Assembly (NCBI RefSeq): GCF_018320785.1
Contig: NW_024571696.1
Location: 76,277 to 140,276 of the forward strand
Reading direction: 5' to 3'
Source: Cheilinus undulatus
Taxonomy: Eukaryota; Chordata; Actinopteri; Labriformes; Labridae
Length of the DNA stretch: 64,000 nucleotides
Part shown: in pieces, positions 47,492 through 58,912 of the stretch
How positions within the stretch are numbered: position 1 is the first letter of the stretch
Layout: each line of letters starts with the position of its first letter
Program-made: the position numbers and the translations under genes
The notes under the pieces: generated by a model
The model's database searches: none
Seen by the model: only the letters and a program-made list of their open reading frames with translations
What the model was told of the DNA's origin: nothing

Positions 47492-48400
47492 TTAACCCTT
47501 TAAAACCTACCATTGTGCAAGTCCGCCAGGACATTTTTACATACTGTAGTGCCATTTTTGGGAGTATGTTTATTTGCTTAACATCAATATAACCCTTATA
47601 TCCCAAGTTTTAATAATATGTATTGACTTATGTCTTAACTACTACAATAAATTGCTAAAAGTGCAATAAACCTAAATAAAAAAATGAAAATCTTTTTTTT
47701 TTTTTTTTTCACATATATTGCAAAATGCAGAAATTGCACAGCTGTATCCCTTAAATTTGTAGATGTAAAAAAGTTGCACAATATCCTTTGGAACCACAGG
47801 AAATGTATTTGGAGTCTGTACATAACTTGCGTTTTGAGATATAGTCAATTTTGTAACCTGTAAAGAAACCGAGCCAGATGAGTAGTTGGACTCTTCATCT
47901 GAAGCTGTCATTAGTTCGAAAGCTTCGCGCCAGCTGTAAAACCATTTGTAATGACCAGGTTTTTGCGGCTCCATAACTACATATGTGTGGAAGTGTGTCA
48001 AAGGTGTGTGTGGGTTGTGTGTCTGAGTGTTTTTGTAAAAAAGTAGGGGTGAATTTAGAGCGAGGTGTGTGCAGGCTAAGTTCTTCAATGTATTCCGCGG
48101 AAAAAAAAAATACAACTCTAGGGAAAATACGCCACTTCCTGTTGTTGGGGTGGGAAGCCTATGAGGTAGGGACACTTAAGAATCATGTGACAGGTCACGC
48201 CCACAACGTGATGATGTTTATTTCAACGTAGGAAGTGCTGCAAATACCTGTGGTCTTGTTTATAAAGATTTTTGTGTGCATTTTATCGTGTATTTTTACA
48301 AACCCATCACTGCAACTAAAAAGCGCTCTGAAACATGGTGAATGTGTGAAATGTTAGTGTAACTCCCCAGGTTTTATATGTAAAAAGAATAATCGATCTC
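47492..48400. mobile_element. Possible piggyBac-like element, incomplete
   Basis: TTAA at 47492-47495 is followed by CCCTTTAAAACCTACCATTG, which looks like a piggyBac-type terminus. On the minus strand about 47830-47973 reads MEPQKPGHYKWFYSWREAFE then LMTASDEESNYSSGS, an acidic start like those of piggyBac-type transposases; stops follow. The other end may be near AGGTTTTATATG at 48370, with no matching TTAA seen. Both family and limits are uncertain. Confidence 0.35.
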
Positions 48401-48472
48401 TCTTATCCAGCTTTACATCTATAGCCAATCAAAAGTGGATATGTAAAAATCTTCGAGAAGATAAAAATGACA

Positions 48473-48958
48473 TCACGTAAAAGCAAGTCTATGAGTTTTA
48501 AGAAGTGATTTAAAAGATGTCAATGCTTCTGCATACCTTATCAGGCAGGTCGTTCCAAAGTCGAGGGGCTCTGATGGAAAAGGCCCTGTCACCTTTATAT
48601 TTGAGTCTCGACTTTGGAACAACCAGGTAGCCCACGCCCGAGGATCTAAGGCTGCTGGTTGGCTCATAGGGGGTTAAAAGTTCTCGTATATAGATTGGAG
48701 CCGGACTCTTCAATGCTTTAAAAGTAATTAATAAGATCTTAAAATCAATTCTAAAACTAATGGGAAGTCAGTGTAAAGATGCTAAAGGGAGGTTTGTTAA
48801 AACCAGTGAGAAGCCTAGCTGCTTCATCCTGTACCAGTTGGAGGCGAAAGAGTGATTTCTGGGAGATACTGGAGAAGAGTGAATTACAATAATCTAATCT
48901 GGAAAAGAAGAAAGCATGGATGAGTTTTTCCAGGTCCTGTTAAGTCAATATTGTTTTT
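48473..48958 (-). mobile_element. L2/CR1-type LINE, 3' part of ORF2
   Basis: The minus strand encodes the C-terminal end of a Jockey-superfamily LINE polyprotein. It reads FFSRLDYCNSLFSSISQ and IYIRELLTPYEPTSSLRSSG, then GDRAFSIRAPRLWNDLP and FKSLLKTHRLAF, in more than one frame. It continues, past an inserted L1, at 54772-55150. Decayed. Confidence 0.85.
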
Positions 48959-49139
48959 CTTAAACATATATTAATTGAGTTTTTCATAATAATACAGAAA
49001 AAGGTCATTAAATTACATATTAATAGTAGAAGGTCCACAACTTAAAAGCAGATCACAACTCCACCAATCGTTATCAAGTTGGCTCTGGACAAAAAGCAGA
49101 ATGACCTTAACATTGATTCCCAGTGCAAAAAAACCTCAG

Positions 49140-49245
49140 CACTGGGCAATAAGCACAACAAAAAACAACAATAACAACAACAACAACAACAAGGGGGGGC
49201 CAAAGCACATTACATTAGTGTTATATATATATATATATATAAGAC
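49140..49245. repeat. AAC and TA microsatellites
   Basis: An (AAC)n-type run at about 49154-49190 and a (TA)n run at about 49221-49241, in the 3' part of the L1. Confidence 0.9.
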
Positions 49246-49427
49246 TTCAAGAATGCATAGTTCAGAAACACCTTCTAGAATTGACAGTTTTCCTTATTAG
49301 TCTCCAACGTTAATCCTCCACAAGACAATATTAAGTCCTTATTTATAGTCAACACCATATTTCAAAAATGGGGGCCAGATGTTATAAAGTTCTTTTATCC
49401 TACCTTTAGTACTCCATAGGTATCATA

Positions 49428-52400
49428 TCAGAAATAAATAAAATGCCATCCAGCCATTGTTGGAGGTTTGGGGTCAATCCATTTCAGTAGTATATTTTTC
49501 CTTGCACAGAAAGTAAGGACACCCAGAAGTTTTTTAGAGTGTGTATTCTTCAACCGTTTATCTGGCAACCCGAACAACAGACACAAAGGGTCCTTGCTCT
49601 TTCTAGAAACGATGTTCTCCAGACGAGAGAGCTGGTGAGAAGGGCCTCTATCTTTTTTGCTGTTTAAAAAGCTACATATTTGCAAGTATCTGAAAAATTC
49701 AGTTCTGGGTAAGTTATTCTTCTCCTGTAGTTGATCAAATGAGAGTAATATTTTCTTTTTGTATAAATGTCCTATAGTTACTACCCCTTTACTATCCCAC
49801 TTCTCAAAGCCCTTGTCTGTGATGCCTGGGGGAAAATCCACGTTCCCCTGAATAGGTGAGAGAGAAGAAAGTTGCCCCTCTAGTCCCTCAGTCTTTCTCA
49901 TGTCCTGCCAGGCTTTTATAGTGGTCTGTACAATTATGTTATTGTCAACATACACCTTTATATTTTTTTGCTCACAAGCACAGAGCAAAGCCCTCAGGGG
50001 AACGTTTATGTGTGAAGATTCCAGGTCAAGCCATACAGAGTTATGGTCATTTCTAATCCAGTCTACAATATAGCTTAATTGTGAAGACAGCTGATAGAGC
50101 CTGATGTCAGGCACCGAGAGGCCGCCTCCCTCCTGTGGCTTCATAAGTCAGGCCGAGCTCATACAGGGCCTCTTTCCATTCCAAATAAAAGTACTGAACC
50201 ATCCATTTATTTTCTTAATGACCTTCTTTGAAAGCATGATGGGAACCATCTGAGAGACATACTGAAGTTTAGGCAAAATAATCATTGTAAGTAACGAGGT
50301 TCGTCCAAACATAGATAATGGTAGAGAGTTCCATCTTTCAAGGTGGTACCCACCTAAATGGGCAAAATAAGGACGGGGCGGCATCCCAGCGACAACCCAG
50401 GGGAAGGGCCTCTGATTTAGAAAAATTTATTTTATAACCTGAGAATTCACTAAAGCAATGAATCAGTTCCAAAACGGCTGGTATTGAGACCTCTGGATTT
50501 GTCAGAAACAACAAAACATCATCGGCATATAAAGAAATTGTATGAATCTTATTACCAACACAAACGCCGCTAATAGAGGGGGTTTGCCTAATGGCCTCTG
50601 CCAAAGGCTCTGTGGCAATCACAAACCAAAGAGGTGATAGAGGACACCCCTGTCACGTGCCACGGCCAAGACAAAAATAAGGTGACCTCCTACCATTCGT
50701 CAGGACAGCAGATAATGGGTTACTGTTAGCTTTACCCAGCTTATAAATTCAGCTCCCAGGTCCAAATTCTCCAGGGCAGAAAAAAGATAGGGCCATTGGA
50801 CCCTACCGACGATTCTCAGCGTCTAGACTTATAACGACACAATCAAGTTTGTCTAATTGAGGGAGATAAATTATATTTAAGAGTCTCCTCATATTGTTTC
50901 ATGAATTTCTGCCTACTATAAATCCTGTTTGGTTTTTATTAATAATAGTTGGCAGGATTTTTTCCAAATGCAGAGCAAGGGTCTTAGAAAGCCGCTTGGA
51001 GTCTGTATTTACCAGGACAACAGGCCTGTAGGAGGCACAATCATCAGCACGTTTCCCTTTCTTATGTAAAAGGCTAATATCAGCCTCTCTGAGTGATCTG
51101 GGGAGAAAACCATCCTTTAAAGAGTCATGAACCATATTAAGCACAGGTTGAATTAATAAGGTTCACAGTCTTTGTAAAAGTCACAGCCAGCCCGTCAGGG
51201 CCGGGGGCTTTGCCTGATTTTAAGGATTTGAAGGTTATCTTTACTTCTTGCTCTGTTATTGGTTTGTTGAGTGTTTCTTTCTGTAAGTTTGGGTTTATTT
51301 AGGTTAGAGAAGCAGATCTCAGTGGGTACAGGCTGTTTGCTTTTATATAACTGCTTATTAAAGTGTTCAAACCGTTGGGTTATACTCTCTGCATTTGTTT
51401 TCCTTTTGCCATCAGAACTCTTCACAGCTGAAGTAGACTGTGAGTCAGACTTTTTATGAATGATCCTAGCTAAATGTTTATTGGGCTTATTGCCAAACTC
51501 ATACAGCTTCTGGTTACAAGTCTGCTGCACTGTTCAGCTTTATGAGTGAGTAATGAGTTTAATGAGGCCTCAGCAGCCAGCCTTGCCTTTAAATCAGTAT
51601 CAGAAGATTATTTCACATATTTTTTTTCTGCTTCAGACAGCTGAATCTCTAGTTCCCTCTGGTGTTCAGGTGTTTTCCGTCGGTTGCTTTTAAAATACAA
51701 AATAATGAAGCCTTTGCTTGTTTCTATAGAACTGAGGGAGAGCTACCTGGATTATTGTTAATGGCATAAAATATCTCAAATTCAGAGTTAAAGTAGGATC
51801 ACTGAGCAAGGATGGATTAAACCTCCATGACTTGGTGGGAGGAGATGAGGAAAAACAGGACTATGGTCTGAGATTATAATGCTGCCTACTAACAGGACCT
51901 TATCTGACTAAGTTTTGATGTTGGGATAAAGAAATAATCTATTCTCGAGCTGCTCTTAAATGTGTTTGAGAAATAAGTCAAATCTTTCTCTCCTGGATGA
52001 GTAACTCTTCACATATTTCTGTTAAAGCCCTGGCTCTTTTGGTGGGAGGTTGGATGTTTGTCTATTTGAGGGTCTAGCAGACAGCTACAGTCTCCTCCTA
52101 TTATTGACCGTTCTGACTCAGACAAAGCCGTAGTAACGGTTTCTGTCAGTGGTTGGGAGGGTAGTAAATATTCATCATAGAAATGTACTGACCAGATAGC
52201 AGCCCTTTCAGAAGCACATTTTTCTACCCTAAACAGAAGTGATTTATGAATTAAGATGCATCTCCCCTCCTGCTGGAGGTGTGGGATGAAAAACAGCCTT
52301 GACCTACCCCCTCTCTTTTTAGTTTTATATGCTCTTGATCTTTGAGATGAGTTTCTTGTAAGAATGCAATTTTAACCCTTTCCTTTTTCAGAAATGATGA

Positions 52401-52475
52401 TATCTTTTTCCTCTGAATTAGGTGATTCACTCCCCTCACATTCCAAGAACAGAGTTTTATATCGACACCTGCCAT
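49428..52475 (-). pseudogene. L1 ORF2 (endonuclease and reverse transcriptase), broken
   Basis: The N-terminus has the endonuclease words CSWNVRGVNH and AFLQETHLKDQ. Reverse transcriptase follows with ASYRPVVLVNTDSKRLSKTL and NKNQTGFIVGRNS. The catalytic box HTISLYADDVLLFLTN keeps both Asp residues. After that come FSGYKINFSKSEALPLG and the C-terminal GGGLSVPDIRLYQLSSQL. The frame is interrupted many times; the part between endonuclease and RT (51530-52250) is poorly preserved. The product would nick DNA and copy L1 RNA; this copy cannot. Confidence 0.88.
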
Positions 52476-52878
52476 TGAAATAACTTCATTTATATCTATA
52501 TCTGAGATTTTTACAGAAGGTGTCTCTTTTTAATACCAGATTAATCATTATGCCACAAGAGATAAGTGTCGCTCCAGAAATGATACTTATGATCAGTAGC
52601 TTCAAAGAAAACAAAGGCAACGGCCGCACCCCAAATAAAACTATGTACAAAAAATCTCACAGCTCCTGTGAGCTCAAAACAAAAACAAACAAACAAAAAA
52701 TGTGCACAATACCTCAGGGTTGGAGGGACCCGAGACTTGACCAAAGAAGCACAGTGGCTTAGAGCCGGCCTTTCCAAGACAAAAATAAAGTACATATGTA
52801 ACAATAAATCCTGTTTTTTACTGATCAAGATAGGGCTGTATCTTAACAAACTGAGGTTGAGTAGTAGAATGAATCATA

Positions 52879-53405
52879 CGCTGCCTGGCCAAAAAACAGT
52901 GGCCACCAAAAAAGGTCACACACTCTAATATTTGGTTGGACCGCCTTTAGCTTTGATCACAGCACGCATTCGCTGTGGTGTTGTTTGGATAAGCTTCTGC
53001 AATGTCACAAGATTTATTTCCATCCAGTGTTGCATTAATTTTAATATTGATGATGGGAGAGTCTGACCACTGCACAAAGCCTTCTCCAGCACATCCCAAA
53101 GATTCTCAGTGGGGTCTGGACTCTGTGGTGGCCAATCCATGTGTGAAAATGATGTCTCATGAACCACTTTTTCACAGTCTGAGCCTGATGAATCCTGGTA
53201 TTGTCATCTTGGAATATGGCCGTGCCATTAGGGAAGAAAAAATCCATTGTTTAAGAAATGAGACGTTACTCATGGCATCAGCTGGGGGTAAATAACTTGT
53301 TGCCAGCTGAAAGATAATCGCCCATGCAGTAATTATCCAATAGGAGGCTGGTACCTATTTGCTTAGTTAAATCCAGGTGGTGACTCTTTTTTTGGCCAGG
53401 CAGTG
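52879..53405 (-). mobile_element. Tc1-like relic inside the L1
   Basis: Termini CGCTGCCTGGCCAAAAAA and, inverted, CACTGCCTGGCCAAAAAA are flanked by TA (52877-52878 and 53406-53407). The minus strand retains the C-terminal half of a Tc1 transposase: [19 protein letters not shown] (second catalytic Asp), [20 protein letters not shown] (third acidic residue) and [16 protein letters not shown]. The N-terminal DNA-binding half is missing and the rest is frameshifted, so this is an internally deleted, dead copy sitting between L1 ORF1 and ORF2. Confidence 0.92.
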
Positions 53406-53630
53406 TATGTCAGCCTTTGAGCAGCTGAGAGGGAAAAAGTGCTAGACATATGAGGTATCAACATGAAAACATTTTTCATAACAATGAACCACCACTGGCC
53501 AGGAAGAGCCAAGACACAAATGGACAGATCCATTTAAGTATTGTTTAACTTTCAAAATCAGACAAACCAAGACATCCCTAGAATTAGATGAAATTAGAAA
53601 TAAGTCACTGTAGCTATACTACCAGTGTGA

Positions 53631-53631
53631 A

Positions 53632-53666
<35 letters not shown>

Positions 53667-53683
53667 TAATAAAAATAATAATA
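53631..53683. repeat. (AAT)n microsatellite
   Basis: An AAT trinucleotide run with two AAAAT interruptions. Confidence 0.97.
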
Positions 53684-53789
53684 GAGAAATTGGCTATATT
53701 TTTTAAAAACACACAAAGAAAGGGGATGCCTATTTTGAGGGGGTGAGGAAGAAAAAATGTCTTTTCCTAATAAAAACTCACATCACCCC

Positions 53790-54601
53790 AGAGGATTCTT
53801 ACATGTCCAGAGAGTCAGTAAATGATGAAGCTTTGTCTGGGGTGTGGGAGGTTTTACTGGTGTCGTTGACTGTGGTCCTGGGTGAGGCTGGATACAGCAT
53901 AGCATAGCGGGCACCTGGGATGTTCTGCAGCCTTTTTTTAATCTCCAAATTCTCATGTCACTGTTTGAGTGTCTCTGACGCAAAGTCCTGAAAGAAGAAT
54001 ATTTTCAATCCCTCATAGGACACTTCTTTTTGCATCAAGCAGCCTCCATAACTTTCTGACAGTCTGCAAAGTTATGAAACCTGACTGTCATAGCTCGAGG
54101 CAGCTTGGACATGGTGGCACCCGTACTGCGATGGGCTCGCTCCAGTTTCACTCGGCCACCTTTCATTTCCATTTCTAACACCTCGGGGATCCACTTCTCC
54201 ATGAAGGTTACGGCATCACTGCCCTCCAGCTTCTCCTTCAACCCCAGAATTCGTGAGTCGTAGGCCCCGGTTTTCGTAGTCTTGCAGGCATTCTGTTAGG
54301 TTGTTCACCGTCTTATTAAGGGCAGTGATGTGCTTCTCAGCCTTGAATGCTGTGTTCTCCATCGCTGCTATCCTGTCCTCCGCTTCGCCAACGCAGCCGT
54401 TAATTTATTTCAGAAATGTATGTTCAAGTTGTTACTTAGCAACATATGGTCCAACTTACTGTCAATAACGCTGGTGATATTAGCCGTTAGTGCCTCCATA
54501 GCAGTGGGGTCTAGTTCAGACAAGTCCTCTGTGCCAGCTTCCTTTTGGCTAGGCTGCGGCTTCTCCATGGGGGGACTTTTTTCCACCTGTTTCGAAGGCA
54601 T
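53790..54601 (-). pseudogene. L1 ORF1 (RNA-binding protein), broken
   Basis: It starts MPSKQVEKSPPMEKPQPSQK. The middle part, FMEKWIPEVLEMEMKGGRVK and LERAHRSTGATMSKLPRAMT, is the conserved ORF1 core that binds L1 RNA. Stops and frameshifts break it into at least three pieces. Coiled-coil content between the two segments can only be guessed. Confidence 0.82.
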
Positions 54602-54771
54602 TTTTTTCTGTAGAACTGCCCCAAAAGTGCTCCAAAGACATCACACGGAGCTGGTACCCACGTCACTTAAACCAGGATGCTGTAATAATAAGATATACAA
54701 ATAAAATAATGACAACGGCCAGAGCTCAGGTAAAATGTGGCTACTCTGTCGCTTGCATCCTACGTCATCCC

Positions 54772-55150
54772 GTCAGTATTGTTTTTATTTTGGAGGTGGT
54801 ACGTAGTTGAAAGAACAACTGATTTTATGTGATGATGGAAAGACAGATTATTGTCAAATGTCACACCTAAATGGTGTTTGTTGCTGCTAGAGGACCGAGG
54901 TGGCTGTTGTTGGGGAGTAGTGGGGATTAAACAATATCATTTCTGATTTTGAGTTGTTGAGTTGCAAGAAGTTCTTTGCCGTTCAACAGTTAACATCATT
55001 TAAACGATCTGTAAGAGCAGCTAGGCTTCTCGGGTCCTCGGGTCTCGGGCAGCTATATTTGTGTGTCGTCTGCGTAGCAGTGAAAGGAGACTTCATGATT
55101 CTGGATTATTTGACCAAAGGGCAGCATATAAATAGAAAATAAAACTAGGA
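54772..55150 (-). mobile_element. L2/CR1-type LINE, reverse transcriptase part
   Basis: The minus strand reads [20 protein letters not shown], then the reverse-transcriptase box CYADDTQI, then NFLQLNNSKSEMILFNP in shifted frames. It is the upstream continuation of 48473-48958; the L1 at 48959-54771 splits the two. Its 5' part is absent, the usual truncation for such elements. Confidence 0.87.
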
Positions 55151-55290
55151 AAAGATGTTCTAGCAAAGGTCAGGACAGGCGAGGCCATGGTGGTTTTGAA
55201 AGTCCAGCTGCCATGGTCCATGGAGCACTGGGCTCCAGACTAGGACTGACCCCCTGTTACAGAGCCTAAACTAACCACATTCATCCTGAC

Positions 55291-55308
55291 CTTTCCTGTG
55301 TCTTTCAG
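55291..55308 (+). promoter_or_regulatory. Splice acceptor before the GPCR start codon
   Basis: CTTTCCTGTGTCTTTCAG is a pyrimidine-rich 3' splice site six bases before the ATG. It implies an upstream non-coding exon, common for single-coding-exon GPCR genes. Confidence 0.65.
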
Positions 55309-55314
55309 GCCATC

Positions 55315-56280
55315 ATGTCCACCAACACGTCCGACTCCTGCTATAACGAGACCAACCACATCAAAGTGGTCCCTGTGGTCATGTACTCCTTCATCGCCAT
55401 CATCGGCTTCATTTTAAACTCCATTGCATTGGTGGTTTTCTGCAGTAACGGCAGATCCAGATCCCAGACCATTGTCTACATGACCAACCTGGCCATAGCA
55501 GACCTGCTGCTGATCCTCACGCTGCCCATGAGGATCTACTACCACCTGGGGTATAATCTACTTTCTCAGTGGCTGTGCAACATCCTGGGTCTGGTCCTGA
55601 AGGCAAACATGTACAGCAGCATCTACCTCCTCATGAGCATTTGCTTCGACCGCTGCTTGGCCGTTACCCTCCCAATGTCGGCGCGGGTCCAGGGTCTGAG
55701 GAAGAAGGCGCCGCTGGTTTGTTTTGGGATTTGGCTGCTAACGTTTGGCGCCAGTATACCGATCTATTTCTCAAAGCACATCAACAATTCAACAGAAACT
55801 CAGAGGCACTGTTTTGACAGCCTGCCAGTCTTCGCAATAAACCCTTTTGTGGTCATACCCACGCTCGTCTTGGGCTTCGGGGTCCCGTTAGTACTCATGC
55901 TAATCTGCTCCTGGTTTCTCATCCGGGCCGTCCGACGCAGCACGGTGGCTCAGACCGACCTGGTGGACAGCTCAAAGATCTCAAAGATGATCATCACCAG
56001 CCTCCTCATCTTCGTTATCAGCTTTGTCCCATACCACGCCACGCTGCTCCTCCTCTCCCTGAACAGAGAAAACATCCCGTGTCCCATGCTGGCGGCACAC
56101 CGCCACAGCCTGATGGTGGCGTGCTTCAACACCGTGCTGGACCCCGTGGCTTATTATTTCACCACCGACACCTTCAGGAAAAAGGTGGACATGGGTGTGG
56201 TCTGGAGGATGTTACCACTAAACAGTCAGAGTTCTGATCTGAACAAAAGGACTAGATCACCTGATCGCCAGGACAGCTGA
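55315..56280 (+). CDS. Class A GPCR, P2Y/LPA-receptor-like, intact
   Basis: An uninterrupted 321-residue frame in one coding exon encodes a seven-helix plasma-membrane receptor. N-glycosylation sites lie at N4 and N11 and in the second extracellular loop (about N157-N158). Helix 1 has GFILNS (N35) and helix 2 NLAIADLL (D63). C88 and C166 can form the usual disulfide. The helix-3 motif is DRC (112-114) in place of DRY. Helix 6 has FVPYH (237-241) and helix 7 DPVAYYF (276-282) instead of NPxxY, marks of the delta group that holds P2Y, LPA4/5/6, GPR35/55 and GPR174. The exact orthologue and ligand are not decided. Length is normal, with a short Ser-rich tail (NSQSSDLNKRTRSPDRQ). The GC-rich, CpG-containing codon use stands out from the AT-rich surroundings, as for a maintained gene. 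Confidence 0.93.
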   Translation: MSTNTSDSCYNETNHIKVVPVVMYSFIAIIGFILNSIALVVFCSNGRSRSQTIVYMTNLAIADLLLILTLPMRIYYHLGYNLLSQWLCNILGLVLKANMYSSIYLLMSICFDRCLAVTLPMSARVQGLRKKAPLVCFGIWLLTFGASIPIYFSKHINNSTETQRHCFDSLPVFAINPFVVIPTLVLGFGVPLVLMLICSWFLIRAVRRSTVAQTDLVDSSKISKMIITSLLIFVISFVPYHATLLLLSLNRENIPCPMLAAHRHSLMVACFNTVLDPVAYYFTTDTFRKKVDMGVVWRMLPLNSQSSDLNKRTRSPDRQDS

Positions 56281-56554
56281 GGACCAATGAAGGACTGAGC
56301 CAGATCACCTGAGGACCGCTGAGAACTAATGAAGGACTGAGCCAGATCGCTGGAAAGTGAGAGGGGAAAAGACACAATTAAGACTTTTAAAACGCAAACT
56401 GTAGAATTATGGCAACTGGTGAGACTCTGAGATTTCCAGATAGAATCGATCAGGTTTTAGGGCTCAGGAAGCTGAAAACCTTCACTTTGAGTGGATATGA
56501 GTCTGCAGCATTTTTGTGCCATTTGTCTTCCCTTCATCAGAAATGTGTTTTAAG
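56281..56554. other. 3' flank of the GPCR gene
   Basis: A short direct repeat (GGACTGAGCCAGATC) lies just past the stop codon at about 56290-56350. No clear polyadenylation signal is seen nearby. Confidence 0.4.
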
Positions 56555-57120
56555 CCAGGTGTACACTGTACGATTTTCCATCGATTCAGCCACAAATTTG
56601 GAGTCACACAGGGAGTTGTGCGACTCTCAGTCGGGTCGGCGTTGTTACCCGTGCTGTGTACAGGGACATACGATGGCCGACCACAGCCTGCTGCACGACC
56701 TTACGATCAGCTCCCGACTGGTTGAGAGGATTTCTGGCATGTTTGATATTTTGGTCGTACGACTCCAGACACTTCACAGTCAGAGCAGAAACGCGAGCAG
56801 AATAAACAATTTTGGGGGATTGTTTACCTTTGTAAATGGTCAGACAACATCCTACATTACCATGACAACAGCTGGAATCACTTTCTGATGCACCTCACTA
56901 TGATCAAGTAAATGAACAAGCAGGAAATACTCCTTTCTGCTGACCTGCGCTGCACCTGCAGACACACACAGGGAGAGATAGCGTGAGAGGGAGAGAGAGA
57001 GGATGTGCTTCACCCTGAATGTGTGAGCCTTTAAAAAAGGAAACTCCGCGGGTTTCTGTCACAGTCCGTACAACTCTAGTTGCACAGTGTGAGTGCTCAG
57101 GTCGTGCACACCTGTACCCC
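56555..57120. mobile_element. MITE-like repeat
   Basis: GGTGTACACTGTACGATTTT at the left and, inverted near 57100, GGTGTGCACGACCTG could be worn termini. Internal TCGTACGACTC and CATGTTTGATATTT words match the 6648-6900 block. No target duplication could be fixed. Confidence 0.35.
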
Positions 57121-58671
57121 TGCACTTGGTTTAACCCAAGAATTTTAAAATTGTTAGGACCTGCAAATATCTCTTGGGCCTATATTGCCAAATCAACAGG
57201 AAGTGTGTCATTTTGATGTCTTCTTTTTGCTAGAATACAGACTATTTCAGGGGTCATAAAAGTTCTTACTTCATATTTGGTGTATAGTGAGAGAGGTCAT
57301 TGGCACAAATGTATTTCAGACTTATCCATTAATCAAAGGCTGTGGATGAAGCTCTTTAAAATAAGATTTCATTGCATTACACAGATTCCCGCCCCTTCGT
57401 GAGCACGGCTTGTCAAAGTTTGACTTCTCTCCATGCAACAGGAAGGTACTCAATCTCCATTAAACATGGTCTAAACTCAGACTCTGGCTGCATGGTAAGA
57501 GCCCCTATTAGAAGATTTCCTCATGGCAGCTCCTCAGCGCCACCTACTGGTGAGACACAGTAACCTGAACCAGAACCACATTTACCTTTTTTGACCCCAA
57601 AGCTGTGAGTGTAAATAAGCACCAGTGTGACGCCTATCCTGTAGTTTTGACACAACCCTTGCACATACAAAGCCCCAATCTGCGGGGGGTGGGGCATCTT
57701 TGCTTGTGGTTTGAAGTTTTATTTGCATGCATGTCTTTCATCGAGCCTGGTCTGTAAATGTTTTTGTGTAATGTTGTACTATCAGAGATGCTGAGATTCT
57801 GTTAATTGATGTAAAGATATTTTTGACTCTTGATAGATTTATGTTCCATTAATTTACAACAAAGAGACACGCTGTGTGAAAACTACGGGGATTGTTCAGG
57901 GATGTTCTTGCATTTGCTGTGCAAGTGCATTTAGGAACCACACTCCCAATAAGCATCAGAGCTTTCTGCAATAAAATTCTTCCTCTGACGTTATGGATTT
58001 TTTTCCCGTGAGCTTTGGAAAACCAAAGACAGCAGAAAATGATCCGGTTGGGCTAACCATGGTTGCTTTCTCAAAGTCTGCCCTATGCATTTCTTCTTTC
58101 TTGGTTTAGATTTGTGATTTTTAGTGATGATAATAAACTGACTTTATGTTACATGGGTCTCTGAGTGAAAGCTGTCCTGTCCGTTTTGACCCCTTTTCAA
58201 CTTTTGTTTTTCAATAATAAAGAAAAATGAGATCCAGCACCTGAACATGGATGGTGTCCTTCCACACCCATTGCACATACAAGTTTGAGTTTTGTTGCCT
58301 TAGTGGATCAAAAGTGAACGAAGTGTGCTGTGATTTCATCTGCAGCCAAAATTCAAGATTTCTGCTCAACTTAGCACCAAAACAAGGTGTTGTTAATGAG
58401 AGTGAGGCAAACTCAAAGTTCAGAAACTTGCAGAACGTTAGCTTTTAAATATCCTGTCCTCTGGCAGGCATATCCTTATCAGACAAAACACCTGAAACTC
58501 ACACCAAGGTTAAAATACGAACTAACTTCCAAAAAAGTGGGGAAACTGTGTCGAATGAAACAAAAACAGAAGTCAGATCTCATGAACCCATACTTCATTC
58601 ACAGACGAAAATAAATGACATGCTGAAATTGACAGGTCCATGATTTCTCAAAAAATCTCAATTTGATTCTC
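57121..58671. other. Non-coding, nothing recognised
   Basis: AT-rich sequence with short open frames only. No repeat or RNA gene identified. Confidence 0.5.
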
Positions 58672-58912
58672 TGACCACAGAACAGTTTTCCATGTTTCCT
58701 CTGACCACAGAACAGTTTTCCATGTTTCCTCTGACCACAGAACAGTTTTCCTTGTTTCCTCTGACCACAGAACAGTTTTCCATGTTTCCTCTGACCACAG
58801 AACAGTTTTCCATGTTTCCTCTGACCACAGAACAGTTTTCCTTGTTTCCTCTGACCACAGAACAGTTTTCCTTGTTTACTCTGACCACAGAACAGTTTTC
58901 CATGTTTCCTCA
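58672..58912. repeat. 30-bp minisatellite, eight copies
   Basis: Copies of CTGACCACAGAACAGTTTTC followed by CATGTTTCCT or CTTGTTTCCT. Because 30 is divisible by three, both strands stay open (plus LTTEQFSMFP, minus ENCSVVRGNM), which produces long frames without coding meaning. Confidence 0.96.

Larger units (their letters stand above)
48959..54771 (-). mobile_element. L1/Tx1-type LINE, nearly full length, decayed
   Basis: A 5.8-kb insert lies between probable 15-bp target duplications: GTCAATATTGTTTTT (48944-48958) and GTCAGTATTGTTTTT (54772-54786), one mismatch. The 5' end is at the high coordinate. Order on the minus strand is a short leader, ORF1 (54601-53790), an inter-ORF region with a Tc1 relic, ORF2 (52475-49428) and a 3' part without a clear poly(A) tail. 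Confidence 0.85.

Noticed and set aside
52520..53295. Plus-strand frames overlapping the Tc1 relic
   Set aside because: The coding sense, with catalytic motifs, is on the minus strand; the plus frames are shadows.
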